A stretch of DNA of 64,000 nt from Acanthosepion lycidas (taxonomy: Eukaryota; Mollusca; Cephalopoda; Sepiida; Sepiidae): assembly GCA_963932145.1 (NCBI GenBank), contig OZ010571.1, forward strand, positions 109,723,005 to 109,787,004. The letters run 5' to 3'. Every line of letters begins with the position of its first letter. Position 1 is the first letter of the stretch. Below are positions 20,741-30,675 of this stretch, one piece after another. The position numbers were made by a program, and so were the translations under genes. The notes beneath the pieces are model-generated. The model worked only from the letters and a program-made list of their open reading frames with translations. It was not told where the DNA came from and did no database searches.

Positions 20741-21079
20741 ATGAAAGAAAGAAATTTAGAAATTAGGGTAGAATATTATATATAAGTTTTTTTTTTTGTG
20801 GGGGGGTTAAGGATTTATTATTGTAATTAATCAGTTTGTTAACATCAATTAATAAAGAAAATTCATTGAAAAAATATTAAAAAAAATTCATTGTTCCTTT
20901 GTGTATGTTTTCTTTTTTATTTCCTATATAAAAGATATAAATAAATTTCTATTAGTTTGTTTTATTTTCATCTTAATTTACATAAAAACTTATATTAATC
21001 AATTATTCATCAGCTGATATGAAACAAGCTAATTATGAAATTTGAAAGTTGACAAAATGCAGCAAAGAGTGTAGATGTA

Positions 21080-21159
21080 TTAGGTTGGTGCAAAAATAAT
21101 GTCGTTTTCTCACATAGTAACATATGTGAGAAAACGACATTATTTTTGCACCAACCTAA
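21080..21159. mobile_element. mariner-type hairpin MITE, form B (80 bp)
   Basis: TTAGGTTGGTGCAAAAATAA, then TGTCGTTTTCTCACATA, the centre GTAACA, and the reverse complement back to CACCAACCTAA give an almost perfect hairpin over its whole length. It has the same ends as form A but a different and shorter interior. A TA precedes it (21078-21079); the right flank reads CA. Confidence 0.9.
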
Positions 21160-21194
21160 CAGTATCAGTCTTACTGACTAGACAAAAATCCTTC

Positions 21195-21780
21195 ACAGTT
21201 GAAAAGAAAAGATGTTATTCTATGGAGGATCCTGAGAATACCATGGGCCAAATATGTGAGCAATAAGGAAGTTTTAAGGAAAATAGAAACAAAATGGACA
21301 CTTGTAGTCAGAATGAGAGAGTTTCTGGGACATCTATGTGCCATGTACTTTCAGGACATTGGTGATCACGACTCTCCACAATTTCCTTTCATTTGTAGTG
21401 CTTAATAAATTTTGTCTTTTTGTTATCTTTTAAATTCTGTTCCCTTTACACAGGCTCACTTGATTGTTTTCCTCTGACTCTCTTGCCTTTAATCTGTCCT
21501 GTGAGTATCAAATTTTCCAAATGCTCTTTCCTCATTCTGCGCCATAGAAATTTGAATAGTTTACACATAATGAGAAATGAGGGCTTGGAGAACTTAACAC
21601 TCATAGGACATACTAAGTGGCAATAGAAATAGAGTAACCTACTTAAAAAGCTTATGGACACAGGTAGAAGAACAGGGAGAGAGATAAGGGGACAAATATT
21701 GCTTAGAACTATAAAGAATGAGAAGTTATAGAGAGCCATGATGACCAATGTCCTGAAGAAACATGATACAAAAGAAGAAG
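21195..21780 (+). mobile_element. RTE-type LINE fragment interrupted by an inverted RTE copy
   Basis: The left part (21195-21336) encodes ILWRILRIPWAKYVSNKEV and then LRKIETKWTLVV before reaching TTTCTGGGACAT. The right part (21557-21780) resumes at CACATAATGAGAAATGAGGG (HIMRNEGLENLTLIGH) and continues to the end GAAACATGATACAAAAGAAG. The break lies exactly where the consensus would continue. Confidence 0.8.
21337..21556 (-). mobile_element. RTE-type LINE 3' fragment nested in another RTE copy
   Basis: ATGTGCCATGTACTTTCAGG (3' end, reversed) through CATTCTGCGCCATAGAAATTTGAATAG (region of KFLWRRMRKE). It interrupts the plus-strand copy. No clear target duplication survives. Confidence 0.8.
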
Positions 21781-21934
21781 AATGTTTGAATTTGTTTTTT
21801 TCTTTAAGGGAATTGAGTTTGTTTTCTTAGATTTGGTCTTTTATCATTAGTTTGCAATGTTTGAATAAATACATTTGTTTTGTTTTTTATAAAATGGAAT
21901 ATTTCACTATTTCTCTGGGGGTGAACTGAATCTT

Positions 21935-22335
21935 CATTCTGTTCTCCTATGTGTTGTGACCCTTCAGAACATAAACGATGATGACCTTCCATAGCTTCCT
22001 ATCCTTTATAGCTCTTAAAATTTTCTCATGATCACTCCCAGTCTGTTTACCCATCCATTGATGCAAGCTTGGTTATTCTGCTTTACTGTCTATTTTGCCT
22101 TCAGGTATATCCTATGAGTTTCAAATTCTCCAAGCCACCTTTCTGTCTTATGTGTCCTAAAAATTTCAACTTTTTCTGATTCTAAGTATAAGCATCCTTT
22201 TTGTTTCAATTTTCTTTCAGATTTCCTTTACTCACCTGTTCATGGTATTCTCTGCATACTCTTGGAGAACCACATTTGTATCAAACCTCTTCTTCATCTG
22301 TATAGAGATTGTCCAGTATTCATTGCCACCAGTTT
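21935..22335 (-). mobile_element. RTE-type LINE 3' fragment
   Basis: Covers the 3' end (TGTTGTGACCCTTCAGAACA), the KIFRTHKTERWLGEF-like region and, at the right, the SECWTISIQMKKRF-like block (CTGTATAGAGATTGTCCAGT). It starts within the YGSECW motif. Confidence 0.82.
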
Positions 22336-22339
22336 TTTT

Positions 22340-23320
22340 GTTTTTTTTACAATCTAATACCAAATTGGTTATCTTGCACTGACTGATATAACATTTAAGC
22401 AGTTCATTCATGTTTTGTTGTTTTAATCAGTTTTTATATCCATAGTTAATATAATCAAGTGAGAAAGAGAGTAGAAAATTCTTAAGAATAACAGCTCATG
22501 GCCTTGTGCATGACTAAAGAAAAACTAAATAAAAAGAATAGTACATTTTTGTGAAGAGATGAAAACGAGAATGTTTCATTGTGTCTGAGAACTACATAAA
22601 GTGTAAAATAGTTTTACTAAGCCAGATCAATAAGTTTAATTTGGATTTTAAATATTCACTGTATAATATTCAGTTCATATGATTAATGGAGATGCACTGA
22701 ATTAAGTGCATTGACAAAGAAGGATAGATTGATTTACTTTGGGTTATTTAATGTCAAATTTTATATGGAGCACCAGTGAGAATCTAAATTGGAAATAATG
22801 GTCAACCAGATTAGTTTCACTGATTGCTACTCCTCACCAAGGCGCAACAAAGAGATCATATTGAAAGATTGTTGTTTAAAATAATAGCTTTCTTTTGATT
22901 ATTATAGACTTATTGATTTACCTATATATTAATCATTTACTTTCAATAACAAAAGAGCAAAGTTCAAAATATGTTGTTTTTTTTTCTTTTACACACACAC
23001 TTCTCACATATGAAGTGTGTGTGAAAGATTTGCTTACCTATTTGTTACCAAGCTATATATAGTTTTCACTCATTTTTCCCTACAGACAGGAATTTGTGAG
23101 GAGGTGAATTTCAAAGAAAACTATCAAATTTACCTGTAATATTTCTATATACCATCACTGTCAATGTGTGAACTATCCTGTCAGCTGGTTTAGGACATCA
23201 ATGCCTTATCAACAGCGACTGTATTGAAACTTTGTCTTATTCACTGTTTCAATTAACTCTGAAATGGTGGGAAAAGGTTGTATGAATATCCACACCAAAC
23301 AGGCAAAAGATGAGAATTCA
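22340..23320. other. Stretch without identified genes
   Basis: A perfect small hairpin lies at 22991-23022 (ACACACACTTC, 8-base loop, GAAGTGTGTGT). The rest is AT-rich DNA with no frame or shared repeat. Confidence 0.5.
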
Positions 23321-23324
23321 TTTT

Positions 23325-23468
23325 TTTAAAAAAAAGGTAGCAATGACAATGATTTAGAGAAAATGGAAACAAAATGAACACTTATACTTAACATTAGAAA
23401 AAAACAGTTGAAATTTCTAGGGTACAAAAAAAGAGGGCTTACACTGATAGGACATATCAAAGACAAGA
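23325..23468 (+). mobile_element. RTE-type LINE, internal fragment
   Basis: AGAGAAAATGGAAACAAAAT, ACTTATACTTAACATTAG and CAGTTGAAATTTCTAGGGTA are the METKxTLILNIRKKQLKFLG region. It stops shortly after the LTLIGHIK block, so both ends are missing. Confidence 0.7.
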
Positions 23469-23496
23469 TTGATTCATTCATTCATTTTATACAACT

Positions 23497-23550
23497 TATC
23501 AATGCTTTGCAGGTTATTTAGAGCCAAAAAATATTTTTACATTATAAGTT
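23497..23550 (-). mobile_element. SINE 3' tail fragment
   Basis: CAACTTATCAATGCTTTGCA then GGTTATTTAGAGCC, AAAAAATATTTTTAC and ATTATAAG is the reversed tail of the 5S-tRNA SINE. Confidence 0.55.
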
Positions 23551-24110
23551 TGATCCACACTGGGTACCTTGTAAAAACAACAATATTAAATAATCTAACA
23601 AGATTTGATATATTGTCAAAACAATCAACTGAACCTAACATTGTATTTGAAAATGTTAAGTAGAAAGAGTGCCCCTTGCTTGTAGCCTTGTGCCAGACCA
23701 ATCTTTACAAGTCAAATTAGGCCAAAAATGGAATACTGCTGCTATATCTGATTGGGAACTGTTTAATCTCCACTTTCCAGCTTTGATAGCATTCAAAGTT
23801 GTTTGTGTATCTTTGTGGAGGATAAGAAATCTTCCAGACTGCAGCCACTTTCTCCACAGACAAAATGTCACAAGTTGATTGTGACTCACTATTTCCATGG
23901 AGAATATCTGAAAAACTTTCATTCTTTTGTTCCACCAGTTCAAACTTTTACAGCTGGAAAAAAAAAAGAACACTATGCTACATCTATGAAATTGAACCAT
24001 TCTCATATTCACCATATTCCAATTGTAAGGCGAGTATTTTTCTGAGAACCTCTTCTTTGTGGAAGAGACTCATGCATGGATGCTTCTCCAATGCTACACT
24101 CTTAACCTCT
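23551..24110. other. Stretch with overlapping short frames, no gene called
   Basis: Frames overlap on both strands (for example minus 24015-23656, 119 residues, and plus 23803-24045). None shows a domain, a biased composition or conservation that I can recognise. Multi-frame openness in a slightly GC-richer patch is the simplest explanation. A decayed element cannot be ruled out. Confidence 0.4.
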
Positions 24111-24111
24111 T

Positions 24112-24510
24112 TAAGCTAAGTATCTGATCACTGAAGTTATGCAATGATGAGCCTGGTCAGTACCTAGATGGGTAACCGCTTTGGAATACCAGGTGCTAGA
24201 TGTACATATGACGTAAGTGCTAATGGCTTGAAATGAGAAATTGAAGAGCTGAGTTTGATTTCCATTCAGATTTGTTACTTTCACTGATATGCAAATAATC
24301 TTGGGAATGTTATGAATTCACCTCTTCTCTCCCTGCTATGGGTTAAATAATAGGACTTGTATCTGAAAATTATTATGATTTCCTAAAAAATTGTTTAATA
24401 AAATATTCACTCACTACAAAAAAAAATATACTTACAAACCAGAAATGTTTCAGCTTTAAATAACCTATAAAATGTTGATAAACCTTAAAAAACAAGTCAA
24501 TCAAGTATCA
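24112..24510 (+). mobile_element. 5S rRNA-tRNA composite SINE, 5' end missing
   Basis: Begins inside the 5S part (TCTGATCACTGAAGTTATGC) and keeps CTGGTCAGTACCTAGATGGG, TAACCGCTTTGGAATACCAG and GTGCTAGATG. The tRNA-like part is partly deleted. The body (CTTGGGAATGTTATGAATTC, GGGTTAAATAATAGGAC) and tail (CCTATAAAATGTTGATAAAC, CAAGTCAATCAAG) are clear. Confidence 0.85.
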
Positions 24511-25374
24511 ATTCTTACCTATTTTCATAATCTTCACTTCTTACTTTAACATATCACAGACCTATGTCAGTAACCCTCTACCTTGAGTGGCTTTTGAGCC
24601 TTGCATTGAGTGAACATTAATATAAAAAAAAATGGAAGATAACAATGCATATTTCCACTTAGTATGTTAATTTAGGGTTTTGAATCTTTAAGAATCAAAA
24701 TAATGAATGTTAATTTTCAGATCAAAACAGGCACTCCTCTCTTTTGGAGAGTGACACAGCACAATCTTCTTACCTCGATTTTGACCATTTGGCCTTGTAC
24801 CATATTAAGCTAAACTTAATGAATAACAAAAAAATTTATGAACCAATTTGTAGTTGTTACCAAGATATTGAAAAATACATTTGTTTTTGTTTTTTTTAAA
24901 TCCTTAAGCAGCAATCGCCATCAACTGATGTTTCATTGAAGATCAACAGATATTGACAATTGATAGTTTAAACTTTTTCCAATGATACAGACATCATTCA
25001 TTCATGATTAGAGTTTGATTGACTAATTTGCAACTCTAGGATTCATGAGGATGTTTTCTAGGAATCATTCATTTCCTGAAGGATTTGCCTGCAAATAAAA
25101 CTGAGAAAACAAACCAAAGACATCTGCATGCATACTTCTCAAAGAGAAAAGAATTGAAAATTGTGACAACTTGGTGCAAAGAATGAATGGTATGCTTCAA
25201 GAAGTATTTCCTGTTAAAAATATTAAATCCAAGAATGTAAAATTTGTTTTATTTATTTTTATTCTTTATAAATAAATTAAAATATCACTTTTATAACATT
25301 GCATATAATTAAAGTAAAAATAAGTATAAAATGTCTCTTTGTTTATAAAAAAAAAGTATAAAATATCTTTTTCT
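24511..25374. other. Stretch without identified genes
   Basis: AT-rich DNA. No frame, RNA gene or recurrent repeat was recognised. Confidence 0.5.
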
Positions 25375-25550
25375 TTATGCCTTATTTATTCAGGACCTGA
25401 ACAATCATGGCTCTCCACAATTTCCTGTCCTTTGTAGTGCTTAGTAAATTCTGTCTTTTCACTATCTATTCCTAATTTTTGCTCTGCCAATCATTTACAC
25501 AAGCTTCTTGGGTAGGTTATGTGCTGCTTTCCCTTGACATTCTTGGTTTT
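25375..25550 (-). mobile_element. RTE-type LINE 3' end
   Basis: CATGGCTCTCCACAATTTCC and TGTCCTTTGTAGTGCTTAG match the reversed 3' region, continuing to about the LCK-LMIGRAK block. It abuts the 5S-derived fragment at 25551. Confidence 0.78.
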
Positions 25551-25668
25551 AGAGCTTATAGTTACATCAGGTTGAAACATCAGTTTCCATACAATCACCA
25601 AAGTTAAGCAACATCAAGCCTTGTCACTTTAGAATATCAGGTGCTGTAAGATTGGATATGTGTGAAAG
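25551..25668 (+). mobile_element. 5S-derived SINE head, truncated
   Basis: GAGCTTATAGTTACATCAGG, TTGAAACATCAGTTTCC, CAATCACCAAAGTTAAGCAA and GGTGCTGTAAGATTGGATATG follow the 5S head. The segment carrying box C is deleted between CTTGTCA and TTTAGAATATCAGG. The tRNA part and body are absent. Confidence 0.75.
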
Positions 25669-25956
25669 AACAGAGTAGTAATAGTCAACTAGACTAGCTT
25701 CACTAACCATGACCCCATACTAAGACATTGTCTCACAAACACAAATGAAAACATTTAAAAAGGAAGGAAAAAAGTAAGGGATGATGATGAGTTTGAGAAA
25801 AGAAAAGATATAAACCATAGCATATTAATCATTCTATGGCATTTCTGCTTCAGATCAGTGTAATTTCTCAGCAAGGGTGAAAGTGTTTTATCTCTGTGCT
25901 CTACCTTAGCTCAATGTACAATTGCCCATCTCCTTGTCAAGGATCAGTATGATGTA

Positions 25957-25958
<2 letters not shown>

Positions 25959-25987
<29 letters not shown>
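25959..25987. repeat. (TA)n microsatellite
   Basis: About 14 TA units in otherwise unannotated DNA. Confidence 0.95.
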
Positions 25988-25990
<3 letters not shown>

Positions 25991-26269
25991 CTCTTTCATT
26001 GGTTGAGCATTTTGGAAGATAGGGAATTTGTCGGTTGCTGCTAATTAACAATAAAAGCTCTTTGCTATGAATTGAGCATTTTGGTCACCAGTAATGCTTA
26101 TATCTCATTTAAATTGCAATAAAAATTCCCTTTCTCCACTGTGTGCACTGGTAGCCTAAGAGTGAGGGACTTTTACTGATGTTAAATTGGTTGGGTTTGA
26201 ATCCCAGCTTGAAGAAATTGTATGTCACACTGATGAGCTGTGATACACCAAAACAGTCTGTCTGTGGAT

Positions 26270-26272
<3 letters not shown>

Positions 26273-26312
<40 letters not shown>
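26273..26312. repeat. (TA)n microsatellite
   Basis: About 19 TA units. It produces the alternating tyrosine-isoleucine open frames on the minus strand. The 26100-26270 sequence left of it (TTGGGTTTGAATCCCAGCTT) includes a box-B-like motif and may be a decayed tRNA-SINE. Confidence 0.95.
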
Positions 26313-26314
<2 letters not shown>

Positions 26315-26520
26315 GCATATTTTCATTGAATAATAGACATATTGTATGTTTTTCTTTGCAATTTACTCTTCAAGATGATCTTGGAAAAGATTGACAGTAT
26401 TTGATTTAAAAACTATGGCATCTTCCTTGATGAATTTCATCTTAACATTGAGAAACTGATTAAACATCTGAAAAGGATCATTATAAAAATAAGTAAACAA
26501 TACATTATTTGATAAAACAT

Positions 26521-26522
26521 TT

Positions 26523-26568
<46 letters not shown>
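26521..26568. repeat. (TA)n microsatellite, interrupted once
   Basis: TA units with a single TACATA interruption near 26536. Confidence 0.93.
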
Positions 26569-26575
<7 letters not shown>

Positions 26576-26639
26576 TGCATCATTTTATTTTGCTATTAAC
26601 TCTTGATATTGAAAACTATAATTATAAAGCCTGCTTGCC

Positions 26640-26994
26640 TAAAAAAACGTTATCTTCCGCAAACACTTGGGTCTACCATTAAATTGAATGCAAAAGTATT
26701 AATATGAATTAGGAAGCTATTTTAGACTGGGCAATGTCAGACAACCTTGCTTGTGAGCTGGAAACAATTTTTTAAAGACATCTCTATTGTTTCCTGCCAA
26801 ACAACCAAGAATATTTTGCAGCAGAAGACACTGCAGGCAGGAAGTGAGAATGAAAAGAACTTTCTCCATCTTGTTTCTGCATGAGATTAGGTCTCTGTAA
26901 ATTTGGAGTAACCACCTTTTGTTTGAAGCTGTGAGAATCTAGGATTGGCTTCTTTGTGTAATAAAATTTTCAGCAAAAAAAAAAAAAAAAAAAT
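26640..26994 (+). pseudogene. Possible retrocopied transcript 3' end
   Basis: A mixed-composition segment ends with GTGTAATAAAATTTTCAGC followed directly by 19 A residues (26974-26993). A polyadenylation signal about 14 bases before a poly-A tract is what a reverse-transcribed mRNA or a LINE-mobilised transcript leaves behind. No protein similarity is visible, so only 3' untranslated sequence might be present. A chance A-tract is possible. Confidence 0.3.
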
Positions 26995-27287
26995 TAAATT
27001 AAGATATTTGTGCCAGAAGTTACTTGAAGCAATTTTCAAATAATTTTTATAAGAAAATCAATAAGTGATAAATTTGTGAATTTTTAAACCTGAAGGCTTG
27101 CATGTGTAATTTGCGTGTACAAATCTATCTGAAATACAATCTTAAATATCATGAAATCCTCAACTGCAAGAACTTCATTATCTACAGAATTGCCAACTAT
27201 AGTTCTGCTTATTCACAATTAAACCAATGAGCAAAATGTTAGTGTTCAAATCTCTTTTTTTAAAAAAAAAAAAAAAGTATTTTATTA

Positions 27288-27402
27288 AATATAGTGTAGA
27301 GTTACTAACTCACGGGAAGTAGTATGCACTCAACTGCCTCATGGGTAATAGCTATAGCTCCTTATAATACTTGTGACTTTATATGTAAATGAGTCACCTC
27401 AT
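27288..27402. repeat. Dispersed direct repeat, copy 1 (about 115 bp)
   Basis: AGTAGTATGCACTCAACTGC, CTCATGGGTAATAGCTATAG and GACTTTATATGTAAATGAGT CACCTCA match the copy at 27941-28051 in the same orientation with about ten differences. Short TAGTRTAGAGTTACTAACTC sequence resembles a tRNA box A, but no box B follows. Confidence 0.75.
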
Positions 27403-27940
27403 CTCCTTGTACTGAGGAGGTTTTATCCCCTTATTTTCCCTGCTACTTCTTCTGGGAGCTTTTGTCTCCTTGCTATCTTTCCCTCTCTTCATAAGAAATT
27501 GTCCAGATATGGGACATCTTCATGTTCTTTTGACTGGTTTTCCAATCCCAATTTCTCGAATTCACAATATTTAGTGGCCTATTTTAAATGAAGAACGTAT
27601 TTAATAACTGCTTCATTCATTTTTTGAGAAATATTCATAACCTTAGCTATCTTTATATTCACTACCTTATTACTTGGGTGCTATGTTTTTCATTATTAGT
27701 TAACTTACATCATCAAATATCATTTCTTTCAACTATATTTGGTGTGATAATTTGATAATAGTGTCACAACCAGCAGTTGCTAAGAAGAGATCGTCTGGTT
27801 TTCTCCCCCCAACTGATTTCAAATCCTTTAGCTTTTTATTCTAGCTTTAGCTGCTGGTATCCTAAGCCATACTTGTGTTTATTCATAATTATCAAGTGAT
27901 AATAGCTTGTTCAATTATTTAGATATAAGTGAGACCATTG

Positions 27941-28051
27941 TAGTATAGTGTTCTTAACTCATGGAATGTAGTATGCACTCATCTGCCTCATGGTCAGTAG
28001 CTGTAGCTACTTATAGTCTATGTGACTTTATATGTAAATGAGTCACCTCAC
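27941..28051. repeat. Dispersed direct repeat, copy 2
   Basis: TAGTATAGTGTTCTTAACTC, TGTAGTATGCACTCATCTGC and ATATGTAAATGAGTCACCTC repeat the 27288 copy 640 bases downstream. The 540 bases between them have no recognisable content, so the pair could be two copies of a small repeat or the ends of one element. Confidence 0.75.
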
Positions 28052-28059
28052 TAAATATA

Positions 28060-29160
28060 TTTCAAAAGGAGGAAAAATGACATAAGTTTTAATCAATCTA
28101 AATATCCTCAAATTCATCAAAATCTAAGTCTTTAGATCCTGACAGGAAAAAGCTCAAATTAGTAAAAGATTTTCTTCATTAACTAATGAAATGTTTTTGT
28201 CAATTTCTTTTTTACAGTAGATTTGCTGCATAATGGAAGGGAGTTTCATCCTTTCTAATAAACTTAAAGTTGTATAATGAAGTCTTTTGAACATAGCTAG
28301 TATATATGATTTTGTTATTAACAATAGAATTCACTAGCCATGAGTCACTTATCTCTCATGGATAACAAGGTTCTACTCTATACAAGTGTGTGATGAAAAG
28401 TTCTTGGCCAAATCTACTTTCCAAAATCCTTATTTCAATGACAAAAATCAGAATATTGAGAAGTGGGTTGAGCTGAATTTTTCATCATCACAGTGTGTGT
28501 GTGTGTTTTGATTACTTCAAACATTATCATAGTGGATATTTGTATTTGAAATGGATGCTCCATTTTTATTTTTTCTTTAAACAGTGTCTATAGTAATGAG
28601 AGAAATGTTAAAGAAAATATCTTTTCTCTCTCTCTTTTTTTTTTTAAAGATTTCTGTAATATTAAAGCCATAGACTTAATACACACTGTTTAAAATAAAA
28701 TAAAATTGGTAGTGTCTTTTTTAAATATTAGTATCTACTATAATGTTTGAATTAAAAAAAAAAATGTCCGATTAAAAATAAATCCTCATATTTAATGGAC
28801 TAATAATTTATAATTAATGGATTTTAGCTAATGATATTTTTATTACTATAAATATTATCTTTTTTAATACAGGATTAAAATATATATTAATTATTAATCC
28901 ACCAATTGTATATAGAGTAAAAACTATACTGTCATACTGAGATCCAGTAATTACTTTAACTCCTGTATATATTTCAACTACAAAAATATAGGCATTGAAA
29001 TTTATAATGAAAGGTGTACATTTTATAAAAGGGGTAACTGCATCTTGCTTTTCTGTAGAGACCTCTGTGGCCAAACAATAAGGCACAATAGGCTAAAATG
29101 TGGTTTAACAAGATAAAGAGAATACAAATTCTATCTCAACTGAAAAGTACATTTCCTTTA
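28060..29160. other. Stretch without identified genes
   Basis: Includes a minus-strand frame of 90 residues (29086-28814) that is isoleucine- and valine-rich without a known domain. It is too weak to call. Confidence 0.45.
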
Positions 29161-29161
29161 A

Positions 29162-29622
29162 TAAGACTTCTCAACCTTTTTCATAGACCATTTTTTTTTC
29201 AAAAATTCAAATGGACCATTCCTACTTTTAGGCTGCTCAATTTTCACACTAAAATACTCAATGAAAATACAAAGTAGTCTATTTACACTTTAAAATTTAT
29301 TTTAGTAAAGAAGGATAAACACAGGATATCCAAATCAATTTTGATGATGTCATTCAGTCTTAGTCCATTCAGCGAGTGACTACCTTGATCTTGGTGTTTC
29401 TAACACAAGATATAATCAATTTTGATGATGTCATTCAGTCTTAGCCTGAGAGTTCCTCTGCTGTTGAGATCTGATTTATTTCTTTTTCTACTGAAAACAT
29501 CCACAACAATCGAAAATCCAGATTCCATTGTTCGTGTAGTAGGGAATAAAATGGTTGCAACTTTTTTTATGGTGACAAATTCTCTGCAAACCACCAGTGG
29601 TCCACATTGAGAATCACTGGAC
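29162..29622. mobile_element. hAT-like nonautonomous element
   Basis: The left end AAGACTTCTCAACCTTTTTC and the right end GTCCACATTGAGAATCACTG form the inverted termini typical of hAT (Charlie-like) elements, CAGTGATTCTCAACC. CAAACCACCAGTGGTCCACA before the right end is also characteristic of such elements. The interior encodes no transposase. A 29-base direct repeat sits inside (29335-29363 and 29416-29444). Confidence 0.6.
29335..29444. repeat. 29-bp perfect direct repeat, 81-bp period
   Basis: TCAATTTTGATGATGTCATT CAGTCTTAG occurs at 29335-29363 and identically at 29416-29444, inside the hAT-like element. It may be a recent local duplication. Confidence 0.9.
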
Positions 29623-29699
29623 TAGGCTAATGAATATTGATTTCAGAGTTTGTAAAAGACAAAGATGTTCACTTAGATAAATGTATCAATTAAAATAAC

Positions 29700-29702
<3 letters not shown>

Positions 29703-29755
<53 letters not shown>
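29703..29755. repeat. (TA)n(GA)n compound microsatellite
   Basis: About 18 TA units run into eight GA units. Confidence 0.95.
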
Positions 29756-29756
<1 letters not shown>

Positions 29757-30064
29757 TGAGTGTTTTTATAGGCAAGCTTGTGAGTGCTTTTCATTGATTG
29801 TAACATTTATTTTTCTGTAAACACACATTGTTAGTATATTTATGAATGAAGCACATATCCTTTGTGTATGTGTGATCTAAAAACAGGAAGTTTGAGAAGA
29901 TACTTTGGATTGCTCAGAGTGGATACATAGAAACAATTTTCCAAATTATCTGTACACAGATACTGAAAATATATATAATAGAACTTCCCTAAATGGTACA
30001 GATACAAAGGTAAATGGAAATTTCTCAGAATATTTCATTATTTTTAACATTAACTACCATTTCC

Positions 30065-30675
30065 TCAGGCCATATCACATTAAAACAATGGTTCTCATAC
30101 AATCACTTAAGCAACATTGAGCCTGGTCAGTACTTAAAGAGGTAACTACTTGGGAATATCTGGCACTGTAAGCTTGGATGTGTATGTGATGTAATGGATA
30201 ATGGATTTGAATTGGATATTTAAAAAGCCATGTTCCAATTCCAGTTGGGTTTGTTATATTCCCTTCAGTGCTAATACCCTACGGAAAGTTATGAATCTCC
30301 TTGGTGAACAGCTGACTGAGGCCATGCCCCCTCATTGCACCAGAGAGAGGGATTGGTGCTTGCACTGAGGCCAGTGCAACCACTGTTTGCAGAGGTTCGG
30401 GGAATTTTTGTTCCCGGCCCAGGTGTATGTACTCGGGCTCCCCACATTAAACTAACCTTGTGTTACAACCTGATCTCATGTGTGTGGGAAGTGGGTAAAT
30501 ACAAAAAAAATTTATGAACCTACCATTTCTCTTTCCGCTATAGGTTAATTAGTAAGACTTGTATCAGTAAATCATTAAAATATAAAAAAAAAAATTCTTA
30601 AAATTTAAGAATATTTTCTGGATTTAAAAAACTTGCAAAAGGTTGATAAGCCATAAAAAACAAATCAACCAATAA
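30065..30675 (+). mobile_element. 5S rRNA-tRNA composite SINE with internal insertion
   Basis: The head has GGCCATATCACATTAAAACA, TTAAGCAACATTGAGCCTGG, TCAGTACTTAAAGAGGTAAC and GGCACTGTAAGCTTGGATG. It lacks a few bases of box A, since the AAAG before TTAAGCAAC is deleted. The tRNA part has GATGTAATGGATAATGG and ATGTTCCAATTCCAG. The body is broken after TTATGAATCTCC and resumes at TTATGAACCTACC, 210 bases later. The tail closes with GTTGATAAGCC and CAAATCAACCAAT. Confidence 0.85.
30300..30513 (+). mobile_element. GC-rich insertion inside a SINE
   Basis: The segment is clearly more GC-rich than its surroundings (CCATGCCCCCTCATTGCACC, TTCCCGGCCCAGGTG) and ends in AAATACAAAAAAAA. Approximate duplicated host sequence TTATGAATCTCC / TTATGAACCTACC flanks it, so it is a retroposon by structure. 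TTGTGTTACAACCTGATC near its 3' side resembles a block in the SINE at 16848-17190. Its head shows no obvious tRNA. Confidence 0.6.

Noticed and set aside
23656-24119. Cluster of overlapping frames as a gene
   Set aside because: Both strands are open in several frames, but no frame has a recognisable motif, splice context or conserved neighbour; left as unassigned.
26109-26318. Small proteins with tyrosine-isoleucine repeats
   Set aside because: These are translated (TA)n arrays. The same applies to frames at 15568, 50318, 50463, 51804, 52567, 54777, 56325, 58279, 61551, 62815 and 63390.
27288-28051. LTR retrotransposon with 115-bp LTRs
   Set aside because: Repeat ends lack TG..CA, and no primer-binding site, polypurine tract or coding remnant was seen; kept as an unexplained direct repeat.
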